This document shows, piece by piece, positions 13,201 to 23,830 of a stretch of DNA of 64,000 nucleotides. The DNA is from Gavia stellata (lineage: Eukaryota; Chordata; Aves; Gaviiformes; Gaviidae). Below the pieces are notes generated by a model. It saw only the letters and a list, made by a program, of their open reading frames with translations, ran no database searches and was not told the DNA's origin. Location: assembly GCF_030936135.1 (NCBI RefSeq), contig NC_082618.1, positions 8,715,034-8,779,033 on the forward strand, in the 5' to 3' direction. Made by a program: the position numbers and the translations under genes. The first letter of the stretch is position 1. Each line of letters opens with the position of its first letter.

Positions 13201-16200
13201 GAAATTTCTTTAGGTATAGTTTAAATGTTACCAAACAGAGGAATTAGCTAAGAGGCAGTAGCTGGCTAATAAACCTCTATATATGATGTAGACAGCTAGC
13301 CCAGGAGGGGAAGAAAGATGCAACTGTGGTTTATACTCACAAAGATGAAACTATTTGGCATGCATATGTCTTGCATATGCGTGTAAACTGTTGCATGAAT
13401 AACAGAGAAAAATGTTTTCTGTATTAAAGTTTATTATCTCAGTGGAATAAACAACAGTTTAATGCATGAACAGCTAGTTCACAGCAAATGCCTTCTTGAG
13501 CTGAAGCAGTATTTTCTACCAGTTTTTGGTGCAGTTTATATTCAAGTTTTAGCAATATAAAAATATTCTGTTTCCACCTTACAGATGATCCTTAGAGATT
13601 TATGTCGCTTCATGTTTGTATATCTAGTATTCCTCTTGGGATTTTCTACAGGTAATATACTTGGAGTTACTTTTTCTTATCTTAAAGAATCTCAGAAAAT
13701 TTTATTTTTCAAGTGGCTTAGATTTTTTGTTTCCAGCTAAAAACTAACAAATTAACCTAATTACAAAAAACATCTCTTCCGAATAACATTTATGTACAGT
13801 AATTTCATACAGCTTTTCATCCCTGTGTCTCAAACTGCTTTGCAAAGCTGAATGGAAAAACAGTCATTCTGTTCTATATAGATAAAACTGAGACAACACC
13901 TTCTGAGAGGGTGTCAGTTACGGGGAATATTTTATAGAGCAATTTCACTGGGGACAATGCACCATGAAGATAACATGTCTTACCTTTAAGCTCATTTTCA
14001 TCGCTTGCAATGGAATTATGATCTCAGATTTTATTTTCATCCTGCATATGTGATTCCTCTTTTGCAACAGCTGTGGTGACTTTAATTGAAGATGACAATG
14101 AGGGGCAAGACACAAATAGCTCTGAATATGCCCGATGCTACCATATGAAACGAGGCCGCACATCCTACAATAGTCTGTATTATACCTGCTTGGAGCTTTT
14201 CAAGTTCACTATTGGGATGGGGGACCTGGAGTTCACCGAGAACTACAGGTTCAAGTCTGTGTTTGTCATCCTTTTGGTTCTCTATGTCATCCTCACATAC
14301 ATCCTCCTGCTCAACATGCTTATTGCACTGATGGGGGAAACTGTGAGCAAAATTGCACAGGAGAGCAAGAGCATCTGGAAACTCCAGGTACATTGCTTCT
14401 GTGAGGCTGCTATCCAAGAAAGAGGGTGTGGGGAATCATAAGAAATTTCAGAGAGAATCTTTAGGAACTGACTTGTTTCTAAATAACAGGTCACTTCTTT
14501 CTGATTCCCCTGAACAGTTCCTAAAAAAAGTATATTAGTTCCTTTCCCATGCATATTTGATGTTTTGCCTGAGCAGATGCTTCCAGTGTTCCACAGATGT
14601 TCAGAATTTAAGAAACAAAGTACTTTTGTCATTAGACAGAATTATTTGGGCTTTTGATGATGGAAAATCCTGATCAGACTATGAAGACAGGGATTATGCA
14701 AGGGGAAAAACAGTCTTTACCAGAATCGCAAAGGCACATCGGTTTTTGTTTGAGGTAAGAAAGGGAACTTCATAGTTGTAATCACAGGGCAGTAATTCAG
14801 CATCTTTAATGACATATTAACAGATGGTGATGTTTCAGAGATGGTTACGATGCCTGCTCTAAGATGGTGACAATGATAAAAGCTCAAGGTTTTTAAAATA
14901 AAGGTAGAATTCAGGATTTCTTTGACTTTGAAAGAGCAGCCTCTGAGTGGTGTACTTTCTTTTACCTGGTAGAGAGCCATCACAATCCTGGATATTGAAA
15001 ACAGCTACTTGAACTGTGTGAGGCGCTCATTCCGGTCTGGGAAGCAAGTCTTGGTGGGGATCACACCTGATGGCCAAGATGATTACAGATGGTGCTTTAG
15101 GTAACCTGTTTGTATGTCAAACGAACAATCTTATAGACAAACAACATTAAGGTATCTAGTAATGGGAAGCAGAACTTTCCCTTGGGAGCATTCCTCTGAA
15201 AAGTATTGCACTAACACTGTCTACCTTAGTCAGTTTGATCTGTTTTCTGGGTCAGATCTGAGGCTTGAGAGGTGGGAGTATGCGATACGAACTCATCCTG
15301 GAGTTGTCTGGTGATCCTTAGAATAGATATTTTTTGTTGTTCTCTCCCCAGAGTTGATGAAGTGAACTGGTCCACATGGAATACTAATCTGGGCATAATC
15401 AATGAAGACCCTGGGTACTCTGGGGACCTCAAACGAAATCCCAGTTACTCTATTAAGCCTGGCAGAGGTGAGGGTTTCAGGGACCTAAATCCTAGTATGG
15501 GCTACACACTGGTGATAGAAGCAGCATCGATTAATTGTTAGAGGCCAGTCAGTCTATGCACTTAATGATAATGGCAGTAGCTAAGTTAATGGCATTTTCA
15601 GTCAGCACAAAATGTAAAGGATTAAGTGGGCTCATTATTCACATAGCAGTTTTGCTCTCTGGAATAGAAGCCCCATAGATGCATCATTCTGAACAATCAG
15701 AATCTGTGAAATCTACAAAGATTTTACACGGCAGATAATATGTGTAATCCTGAGGAGATGGGATAGTGTATGATGGCAGCCAAGCAGCCAAGAAGCTACT
15801 TTGGAGGCCCCAAACTCTATAGTTTGGGAGCTTAGCATCCAGCACAGAAGTATTTAACTTTATGATCAGTCTTTGCTGTACTTGCCAGCTGAAATATGGA
15901 AAACTCATGGAACAGCATGGGGAAGAAAACCACAAAGCCCTTTCTTCCTGCTTCTTTCTTGTTCTTTCACCAGCTTCCTATTTAAACCAGTTGTATATTT
16001 TCTTCTGTTTCTTGGGGGGGGGAAATTAACCGTTTCTTTCCTTTTTAGTTTCAGGGAAAAACTGGAAAACGTTGGTTCCGCTTTTAAGAGATGGAAGCAG
16101 GAGAGAAGAGACCCAAAAGCTACCAGAGGAAGTCAAATTAAAACCTATTTTGGAACCTTATTGTGAGCCAGAAGATTCTGAGGCGTTGAAGGAATCAATT

Positions 16201-16215
16201 CCAAAGTCAGTCTAA
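6981..16215 (+). CDS. TRPV1: Transient receptor potential vanilloid 1 (heat/proton-gated cation channel), complete
   Basis: Plasma-membrane, Ca2+-permeable non-selective cation channel of nociceptive sensory neurons, opened by noxious heat and acid. Fifteen coding exons join in frame to 2532 bases, 843 residues plus TAA at 16213-16215; 843 aa is the length I know for chicken TRPV1. Exons: 6981-7282, 7834-8000, 8299-8451, 8846-8986, 9456-9754, 10367-10543, 10774-10938, 11220-11315, 11933-12003, 12694-12859, 13585-13651, 14071-14387, 14973-15100, 15352-15467, 16049-16215. All introns are GT-AG. Domains: acidic N-terminus; ankyrin domain about 115-370; S1 about 441-463; S2-S4 about 478-567; S4-S5 linker 570-580; S5 about 581-605; pore helix and TIGMGD filter at 648-653; S6 about 663-692; TRP helix IWKLQ at 703-707. 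Acid-site glutamates (E608, E655) are kept. The capsaicin pocket is bird-type (L555, A558, A578). The start at 6981 is the first ATG after the acceptor. Introns hold nothing else I recognise. Confidence 0.97.
7834..8000 (+). CDS. TRPV1: TRPV1 coding exon 2 (residues 101-156)
   Basis: Acceptor cccttgttag, donor aaag|gtactc. Encodes the start of the ankyrin domain with [16 protein letters not shown] (ankyrin repeat 1). Confidence 0.95.
8299..8451 (+). CDS. TRPV1: TRPV1 coding exon 3 (residues 157-207)
   Basis: Acceptor tctgttatag, donor caagg|gtaaga. Holds [20 protein letters not shown], ankyrin repeat 2, which carries the ATP-binding finger region known in TRPV1. Confidence 0.95.
8846..8986 (+). 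CDS. TRPV1: TRPV1 coding exon 4 (residues 208-254)
   Basis: Acceptor gtctctgtag, donor tttg|gtaggg. Encodes ankyrin repeat 3 ([13 protein letters not shown]). Same length, 141 bases, as TRPV3 coding exon 6. Confidence 0.95.
9456..9754 (+). CDS. TRPV1: TRPV1 coding exon 5 (residues 255-354)
   Basis: Acceptor cttgcctgtag, donor aggg|gtaggt. Ankyrin repeats 4-5: [26 protein letters not shown] and the [13 protein letters not shown] repeat. Confidence 0.95.
9923..9934. repeat. Short (GT)n microsatellite in a TRPV1 intron
   Basis: Six GT units within intron 9755-10366. Confidence 0.6.
10367..10543 (+). CDS. TRPV1: TRPV1 coding exon 6 (residues 355-413)
   Basis: Acceptor ttgcaattag, donor cca|gtgagt, phase 0 on both sides. 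Encodes the last ankyrin repeat and the linker ([31 protein letters not shown]). 177 bases, the same as TRPV3 exon 8. Confidence 0.95.
10774..10938 (+). CDS. TRPV1: TRPV1 coding exon 7 (residues 414-468; pre-S1 and S1)
   Basis: Acceptor cttccgctcag, donor aaag|gtatgt. [15 protein letters not shown] pre-S1 helix, then the hydrophobic S1 ([19 protein letters not shown]). Confidence 0.95.
11220..11315 (+). CDS. TRPV1: TRPV1 coding exon 8 (residues 469-500; first half of S2)
   Basis: Acceptor cttatacag, donor aggg|gtaaga. [13 protein letters not shown] extracellular loop, then [14 protein letters not shown]. Confidence 0.94.
11910..11928 (+). repeat. T19 homopolymer serving as polypyrimidine tract
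   Basis: Nineteen consecutive T followed directly by ccag, the 3' splice site of TRPV1 coding exon 9. Confidence 0.85.
11933..12003 (+). CDS. TRPV1: TRPV1 coding exon 9 (residues 501-524; end of S2 into S3)
   Basis: Starts [11 protein letters not shown] after the T19-ccag acceptor; donor tttt|gtaagc. Ends DSYSEVLF. Y519 and S520 match rat Y511/S512 of the vanilloid pocket. Confidence 0.93.
12694..12859 (+). CDS. TRPV1: TRPV1 coding exon 10 (residues 524-579; S3, S4, S4-S5 linker)
   Basis: Acceptor gcttgtctttcag, donor caag|gtcagt. Contains [16 protein letters not shown] (S4) and SVMIAK. L555, A558 and A578 stand at rat M547, T550 and E570. 166 bases, as in TRPV3 exon 12. Confidence 0.95.
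13585..13651 (+). CDS. TRPV1: TRPV1 coding exon 11 (residues 580-602; S5)
   Basis: Acceptor caccttacag, donor acag|gtaata. [20 protein letters not shown]. 67 bases, identical in length to TRPV3 exon 13. The flanking introns (12860-13584 and 13652-14070) hold nothing recognised. Confidence 0.95.
14071..14387 (+). CDS. TRPV1: TRPV1 coding exon 12 (residues 602-707; outer pore, filter, S6, TRP helix)
   Basis: Acceptor tttgcaacag, donor ccag|gtacat. TLIEDDNEG carries E608 (rat E600). NSS at 617-619 is a possible glycosylation site. Pore helix [11 protein letters not shown], filter TIGMGD, then DLEF with E655 (rat E648). S6 ends [14 protein letters not shown], followed by ESKSIWKLQ. Confidence 0.96.
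14973..15100 (+). CDS. TRPV1: TRPV1 coding exon 13 (residues 708-749)
   Basis: Acceptor ttacctggtag, donor tttag|gtaacc. [15 protein letters not shown] and the basic [11 protein letters not shown] stretch; ends DDYRWCF. Cytosolic C-terminus involved in lipid and calmodulin control in the family. Confidence 0.94.
15352..15467 (+). CDS. TRPV1: TRPV1 coding exon 14 (residues 750-788)
   Basis: Acceptor ttctctcccccag-type (tctccccag), donor agag|gtgagg. [20 protein letters not shown], the conserved C-terminal beta-strand motif that packs on the ankyrin domain. Confidence 0.94.
16049..16215 (+). CDS. TRPV1: TRPV1 coding exon 15 (residues 789-843 and stop)
   Basis: Acceptor tcctttttag. [15 protein letters not shown] is the conserved distal C-terminal motif; the protein ends ESIPKSV, TAA at 16213. 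Confidence 0.94.
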
Positions 16216-16358
16216 CCTTATTTTATTTTTAAGAAGGTTAATTCTAGTTGCCTATGTTGGTCCTCACAAGCAGGGCAATTCATTCATAAGAACAGGGAGT
16301 TATGGAAAAAGGTCAGAGGACTTAGGAAACTACTGTGTGTAAGGATTTAAGTATGCTA

Positions 16359-16364
16359 AATAAA
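16359..16364 (+). terminator. TRPV1 poly(A) signal
   Basis: Canonical AATAAA 144 bases after the stop, followed by a T-rich stretch (ttgttgtttaagc). A second AATAAA cluster (ataaataaataaat) lies at about 16535-16548. Confidence 0.6.
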
Positions 16365-16904
16365 CTAATTGTTGTTTAAGCTCATGTCTTCATGGTTATT
16401 TCTAATATAAAACTTCAGGAAACTGTCTGTACTACTTGCTGTATATTTACTTTGCTAGATACTTGCACCTAGGCTGTCTCATGAAGGGTTAGAAACAGTT
16501 TCCATAGTTAGGGGGGTTTTTGTGTTCTGTTTTATAAATAAATAAATACATTGAGAATTTCCCAGATATTTTTTCCAGTGCAGTTTTTTTCCAGTCTTCA
16601 TCCATTTCTTTTACTCTTTGAAAGTGCTCTTATGCATTTCTGAGATCTGAGCTGGCATTTGCATTGTTAGCTAACAGGAGCTTCACTAAGTTTTGTAGGT
16701 TGGTGCAAGTGGCCAGTGGTGGTGGATATTCTGCTGATAATATGAAAATAACAAAAGCGCCTATAGAAAAATTGTTATCACTCAACACCCTGAACATAGT
16801 GGATTTCATACCTTCTGTCTGCTTTTAGATTCTTTTTTTTTTTTAAAGTATTTTTGTGAGCAGCTGCAGGCCCTGATTTTGTGGCTTTGCAGCCTCAAAC
16901 TATT

Positions 16905-17250
16905 ATGAAACTGGTGAAGGACTCATAAAAGAGCAGTAAAAATCACAAAGAGCCCAGAGGTATGTTCCTGTGAGGAAAGTTTCTTGGAAAGGAGATAAAT
17001 GGGGACACAGTGAAAGTATACAAAATAATGAATGATCTAGAGATGTTGTTATTCTTTTCTCATAACAGAAGAACAAATATAGTCTGTGAAATTTTAAAGG
17101 TTGAATAGTCAAAATCAATGAAATAAGTGTTTTTCTTATACTGTCTGAGTAAACTCCAGAATTCACAGTTATTGTTACTGGGGCTAAAGGCTTAACAAGA
17201 TCCCAAATTTGACATTTATTTAGATAACAGATGAACTTTGCACAAAGTAA
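16905..17250 (+). repeat. Degraded ancient interspersed repeat (CR1/L3-like 3' end, tentative)
   Basis: The order of fragments, gtgaaagtatacaaaataat, then ttattcttttctcataaca, then tctgagtaaactccagaatt, then ggctaaaggcttaacaag and gacatttatttagataa, matches a repeat consensus I remember from turtle, crocodile and bird genomes. Heavily mutated. Family assignment is from memory and uncertain. Confidence 0.4.
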
Positions 17251-20200
17251 GAGATAGTGGTTATAGAGAATATATGTTTCAAAGGTCAGATGTATAATAA
17301 TGTATAACAATAATAATCTTGAAATCCGAAAGTTTTTGTTCTTGACTTTGACAGCAACAACAGGAGGAAAGAAACCTGGTGCTGCAAATCCATCTGGCTG
17401 GATTTACAAAGGGAATAAGGAAAAATGTCTGAGAGGGAAAATAGGCAGATGTTCCTAAACTACAGATAGGAGCCCTGGAAAGAGAGGCAAGCCTAGGAGG
17501 AACTTTGGCATCCTCTTGAAAAGTGGCTGGACAGAAAGGAACTAAGGATAAGAAAATTTGTCTTATAGACAGCTGGCCTAAATATTTCAAGTGCTGGACC
17601 TGTGCAGCTGTGTTGGGCAAGAAAAGGTAAATTGTTTTACCTTCTTTCCTTGTTATGTATCACTAAAGAACTTAGACTTAACAGCCTTTAATGCACAAGT
17701 ACAGTGTGCATATACAAGTATCCGTAAGCCAACAAGGTTTTCAACTATGGGTTTCAGTTTGAGCATGTGCACTGTTTCTGTGGTTGCATTTGAAGTACAG
17801 TTGTGCTAAAGCGCGTCTGTGAAATTGGGCCAGAGTGCGCAGCCTTTGCCGAGGAAAGCCCGTCATGCTTGGCCTGTGACGCATCCAAAGACTGTGGTCA
17901 GAGAACGTTCATGTGAGTCACTGAACTTGAAAAGTGGTATGCTGGAGGGGTCACTTCCAAATTATTAGGAAAATTGGAAATCAAAGACATAGAAAATTGA
18001 GCCAGCCTTTGAAAGATAATTTTCATCAATACCTATAATTTTTCTGTGTTTATTAAGATACTGAAACATTCACTATTCTTAAAGAGAAGCAATTAGTATA
18101 TTTACATACAGACTACCCTTCACTGCTAACACTGTTAGATAAAGTTTCGGGTTGTTTGACGTCAGCTTTTTTACTGGGTCAGGATTTCTCACAGTGCTCC
18201 TTTCTCATAGGGTACTACAGCAATATATTTCAACAAAATCTTCAAGCATCCAGCTGCTTTATTTGAAATAGTAGCACCATCTAGAGGACTAGTAATTCTT
18301 GTTTCTTTTGTTAATATCGTTCAGGACAAATGTAATTTCATTTTCATACAGTTTGTAGGGTATAACCAGAGAAACTTGCCAAAGGATTTGAAAGAATTAT
18401 TTGAAAAAACTCAGAATTTAAACCCAACAAGTTTTGTCTCTGGTGGACAGTGAAACCACAAAAGATGTTTAAAGTGGTCATGTTCAATTTCATACCATTA
18501 AAAAGGTGTATCCCTAAACACTTGGTAGCAATCTCTATGGGTTCCACTCAAGACTGCATTATGCTCCATGCTGAACATGGCAAGAGACAGTCCACATGTA
18601 AAACAAGTACAGCTAAGCAGGCAAGACAAGCTGAGACAGTGAAATAATTTATTATTAAAACTATTAAGAATAAATGTAGAAAGGGGCTGACCAGAAAAAC
18701 ATAGTTGATTGTCTCCATACCTTTGTGTGCCAGGGCAAATTTATGCTTGAAAGCACACTAGGATCATGATGTAGCTGGAAAGCATCCATGAAATTTCTGT
18801 ATGCCCTGTGAGGGATCCATTTCTCATAATTATCAGCCTGAGTAAAGACCTAATCCATTTCTTAAATTCCACTTTGATTTACATCAAGTGCCTATCCAGA
18901 AGGATTGATCAACTGCCTTGGGTAATCTGAACAGAATATAGACCTCTGCCTTCCTGTCCCTTTCTGCTCCAACAAGATTACAAAGACTGCAAGAGACGTC
19001 TTAATAAAAACCTGAAATGCTAGAATTCAGAGTGAAAACATTCATCAGTATAATGTTGTGGTTAAAAATGTAAATGCCCTATATTTGTGGGATAGGGTGG
19101 TGCTGGTGGGTTTTTTGGTTGCGTTTTTTAAATCCCTTAGTCTTCTCTGGGAAGCAAACAAAATTATCCCACTTTTCTAGAGTGAGTTATTACTAACCTC
19201 TCAGCATTTCCAGCTGTATCATCACTCAGTTACAGCAATGGGCAGAAATTCGTTTCTCACAGATGGGGAGGTATAGCTTGACAGTGACTCCAACCCAGTG
19301 TTGCACACATTTATTCGGAATTAGCTGGCCAGGGCTCTGTTTGCCACAGTTTACTTCCTTCATCTTCATTCCACCTAGGTGCATAGAATTGCTTTTGGAA
19401 ATCAAGGTGTGTCTCTGTTCAGGCTGACTGGGTGGGATGCCTACAGGGGACATACTTGTTCTGAACGGACAGAGAGCACAAAGACTCTCACAGTGGAGGG
19501 TTGCAACTAACCCCCAGGGAAGAGAGGTGGCTTGTCGGGAAGTATTTGCGCTTTAAGAATAGCTTTGCTAGGACCAGCACCTTTCTATTCCTACTGCTAA
19601 CCACTTCCATTGGCTGGGGAGGAGCATGGATTTGCAATAAATTATCTTTACTTGGGTTGTTTTGTGGAGGTTCTGCTCGCCTTGGCAGACATATTTTGCA
19701 TGGTCTTGCAGAATCCATGTCTTGAGCACTTGGGGAGTTTTTTAGTTTGAAGTTTGCATAATTATTTCACACTGAACATGGTTAGAAACAGCGCATGGTT
19801 CCCATGCTATTCCTTGAGGCTTGCAGGTGGTAGGTAAAAATCTGTCCTCTCACAGTTATTAGCTGCATTAATTTGTGTCCACACTAAGTGCTTAATATGA
19901 GATGATCAGGTTCAACAACTGTATACATCCACCAGCTCCCAATAACCTCACTGGCTCAAAAGCAAAAGAAATGAAGGGTGTTGATGTGCTCACCTCCTGT
20001 CTGTGGATGATGACTGTAATTAGCAATGACTGCAAATGTGTGTGGGATGGGAGATAGCAAGAAGAGGTGAGCTGGATAAAGTTGTGTTGGGCTACACTTC
20101 ACTGGGAGTTGAAAATGGGCTGATGAACATGTGGAAAAGCAAAAACGCAATCTCAGTATTTTACAGCATTGCCATACCTGAGATGCAACTTGTCTAGTCA

Positions 20201-23200
20201 GCCACGTAAACTGAACTTAATTAGTTGAGAAAAATAGACATCCTACCTGAAAAACTTGGAGCCACACAGCTTTTTGTTTGTGTGTGCTCATTGTGCCCTC
20301 TGCAACAGCTGGCATTGGAGCCTGAATAGCCCTTGTCCTAATTAAACATTAGTGTTAATCCTTTCCCAGGCAGCACATCGGTAGTTTTTAGTGGGGTCCA
20401 CGGAAGACACCAGGGCCCACAAGAGGGCCCCCATGCCATGTGCAGGGATGCTGCCTAGTCCCTCTGGGATACCCCATAACTGACTTGCCCCTGGGAAGCC
20501 CCTCTCCCTTTGATGCCACTGCCTTGCTTTGCTGCCTCTGATCAAATTCATTATGCAGAATCATATTTATCTTTGCCAAATGCCAGCTAACCCTATCGCT
20601 CTTCTGTGGCGTCTATATCATACCAGCACATTACTCAGTCATGCATCTTTGCTGGAGTCCTCAGTACTCAAAAATCCACAAGGTGTGTGCCCAGTAAGTG
20701 CTGCTGTGCTACAAAACACAGGGGATTCTGCCAAGCCCATAGCCTTCAGGGACAAGCCAGTGGTCTCGGGTTCTGATGCTTGAAGTTTTCCGAACCCCAT
20801 CAATAGGAATTTTGTACCGTGTTTTTGAACAAACTGTCATGGTAAATCTTCCAAACTCAAAAAAATCTATGTATGTTAAAAACCCCAGAGGAGCTGATGT
20901 TCAGAGCAACCCACTGTCAGCCAGTGTGTTGGATATTAACACCAGCTTGCATGGTTTGGTGCATTAGAGAGAATCCTCTTGCAGTGAAGGATGCTTCTTG
21001 CAAGTATTCCTTGCTCCATTAGGCAAAAGGCATGGATTTACTAGGGCCTGGGAGGAAGAGGTCTTAATTGATGCTGCCAGATGCAGCATAGACTTCCTGG
21101 GTCTTCTTGATGTGGTTATAGGGCTCTGAAGAGCTTTCCATCACCCACACCATGCAGACTGGGATTACTTCTGACTCTGGAATAGTTTCCACAGGGAAAA
21201 TATGGACCCAATTTCTCCTACATCAGATGTTAAACTATACAAAGCACTTCAAAATACATGGTGGAGAGTACTCTATTTCTCTGGGAAGAAGGGGAAATCA
21301 ACCAAATGACCTCACTGGACTTCTCTTTTTCAGGTGTGTTTGTGATACTGTGGCCGAGCTACATCACTATTAGTAACACTTCCTGTTTCAATATGCAGGC
21401 AATGAGTGGACATGAGGAGACGTGAACATTTACAGAATCACCGAGGTTTTCAGACTTCATCATCATCCAGAACAGTATTTCTCAGTCATTGTTACAATGA
21501 GCCTTTATAATCAACATTTTAGTCACCCAAATGTTGATATGAAAACTCATGTCTCCTGGAATTGCCATGTCAGCTGGCTGCTCCATAGCCAGTGAGAGCA
21601 ACTCCCAATTATGGGAACTGGAAGGAAGTGTCCTACTCACTCGGCCAGTAAGAGCAGTTTTAAGCCATGTCACTAAGTCAAAGTCATTTGTTTCCAAGCT
21701 GACATAGAAGGTTTAGCCCAGACAGTTCCTCTTATTCCAAAGGAGAATGCGGATAATGAACCACCTAGAGAAAAGGGATCGTGTCCTCAGTTCCTCTTAG
21801 TCAGAGGGGGAAAGCCAAGAGTGTTTAATTGGCATAGAGGAAGACATAAGGAAGACAATGTCCCTCATTACCAGAAAGATTCAGAAAAGTGGAGTTTAGG
21901 GCTGGAAATAGGTTGAAGGTTCTCAAGAGACTGATTTGCAAGGACAAAGGGAAACAGTTTGCTATATCTTAGCTAAGCACTGAATAACAGAAAATTGAAG
22001 CATTGACAAAGAGAGGAGATTATTTGCATATTAAAAGGGGTTTTAATCAGAATAATGGGTTGAAATTGAGACAGGGAAAATGTATCCTGAAAAGACGATC
22101 TTTTGCTGCACATATGATGTGCCCAAAGAACTGCCTTTGGAAACAGTGGAAAATTCATTCAGCCCACATGAGCAAATATATCCAGTCCCACCCTGACTGC
22201 AGTAACATGGGACCTGCAGGTTTTAGCTCTTTCATTTTGGAGAACCAAAGTATCTGAGGGTTTATTTCAGCTGGTAGATGATCACCTTCAATTCTGCTTC
22301 ATTTATTTCCCAGAAAGAGCTTGACAAAAAGTGGAAGTGGCCTGCAGGGACTTTATTTTGTTACAGTTAGTGAGTGTTTCATATGCTGCTACAGTTGATG
22401 CAAAGTTTAGCTCTCACTGTAAGACCTGATGGTGAATTTTTGTTCCCCTTATATTTTTTACAGGTCTAACTAGATCTTTGGAGGGGGAAGGGGAAAGAAC
22501 TATTCCCCAGATTTAGATGGATGAGAGATAAAAATCTTTTCCTCTTAAAAAGGGAGGTTTGATGTTCTTAAAATCAAATGACTGAACTATTAGTTCAACC
22601 TGAAGTTATTATAACATTAAGATTCCTTGCCAGTTTTGGTGATCACCCTCCAAAGAGTACTTGAGTCAAACAGTGGCAGTACAGACTTCAGCAAAAAAAT
22701 GTAGCATGTAGGTGGGGCATGCTTTCTTCATGGTGTATTCCTTGAGGCATTTTCATATTGCTTAATTCCCCTGCGCTGCTAAGCGTTACCAGAAACTATG
22801 CACCACAACTGAAGATTTACCGAGGGTACAAACTCACGCTGAAATAGTTGGAGAACAACCCTGACCTAGTTGGGACTGTGAGGCTCAGGCCAAGCGAAGT
22901 TTGTGCTTTGGAAGACCTCAATGAAGTGTTACGTGTTGTTTCACGCAGGAGGCATGGCACCCTCCTGGGTGACCACGAAGTGAGAACCAATAAAAGTAAA
23001 AAGTGCCTATCTCATGGTCTTAAAACTGGTTTTATTTTTTTCTTCAAATAGAAGCCTCAAGAGGTTGCATACCCATGTGAGCCTCCCCAATGACCATGCG
23101 TAGCCTGTGACCTACAGAACCAGCAGACGGCACATGCACACACGACAGGGACAAGAAGTGCCCAACACCCCACACATCGATGGAGTGATGACTGGCAAGG

Positions 23201-23639
23201 GTCTTTGTAGGTTTGCACTGTTATTTTTTGCCTTGAGAGTGGCAGGAGACACTAACAGCACAGATACAGGAAAAGACACAGTGACAGAGTCATTCTTCCC
23301 ATCTCTTATTATTATCTTGTGCTTATGTAGTCCCCTGTAACTTCGCCAAGAAAAGGGATAACTATGACCTGAAGTAAAATATTGATGCCACTTACATGAA
23401 GTGGATTTTTACTGCACTTATTTCAACTTATTCATGACTGAGCCCACCCCTGCACAGGGAAGTGGCTACAGGTGCAGGAATTAGATTCAGGTGGAAGTGA
23501 GTTCACTATCAGGTGGCAAAAGAGTATAATAAGGGAGGAAGGGCGATTGCTTTCTTTCTTTGGCAAGGAGGGAGTGGGTAGAAGCTAAGGCATAGGATCA
23601 GACTCGTGTCTGTTCTTTTGTTCTCTTAGTGTATATATT

Positions 23640-23830
23640 AGAGTAGCCTCTGTGAGCTCTAGCCCTGGTTCAGCAGGGCACTGCTATGCTAGGCGCTACT
23701 CAAATGCGGAATAGAAATGTTCATGTTCCTAAGCTTAGGTACAGAAGGGAAGACAACAGCAGAGACAGACTGAGGAGTGTCATGAGCAGTGTTACTCATT
23801 GTGATAGGCAGGAGTCTCAGGGCATCAGCA
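23640..23830 (+). repeat. Degraded ancient amniote repeat (tentative)
   Basis: Contains gcagggcactgctatgctag, then gcgctactcaaatgcggaa, then a purine-rich stretch. This resembles a widespread reptile/bird repeat module (tgctaggcgctgtacaaa type) that I recall; family name not certain. Confidence 0.4.

Noticed and set aside
13373-13392. 7-base inverted repeat around GCATATG, and similar short palindromes (e.g. CTTAAATATTTAAG near 47670)
   Set aside because: Short AT-rich palindromes are common by chance.
14082-14632. Two open frames over 110 codons on - opposite the TRPV1 pore exon
   Set aside because: Antisense shadows of the conserved pore and S6 sequence.
16903-17310. 135-codon open frame on -
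   Set aside because: Overlaps the degraded repeat; the product is low-complexity hydrophobic with no motif.
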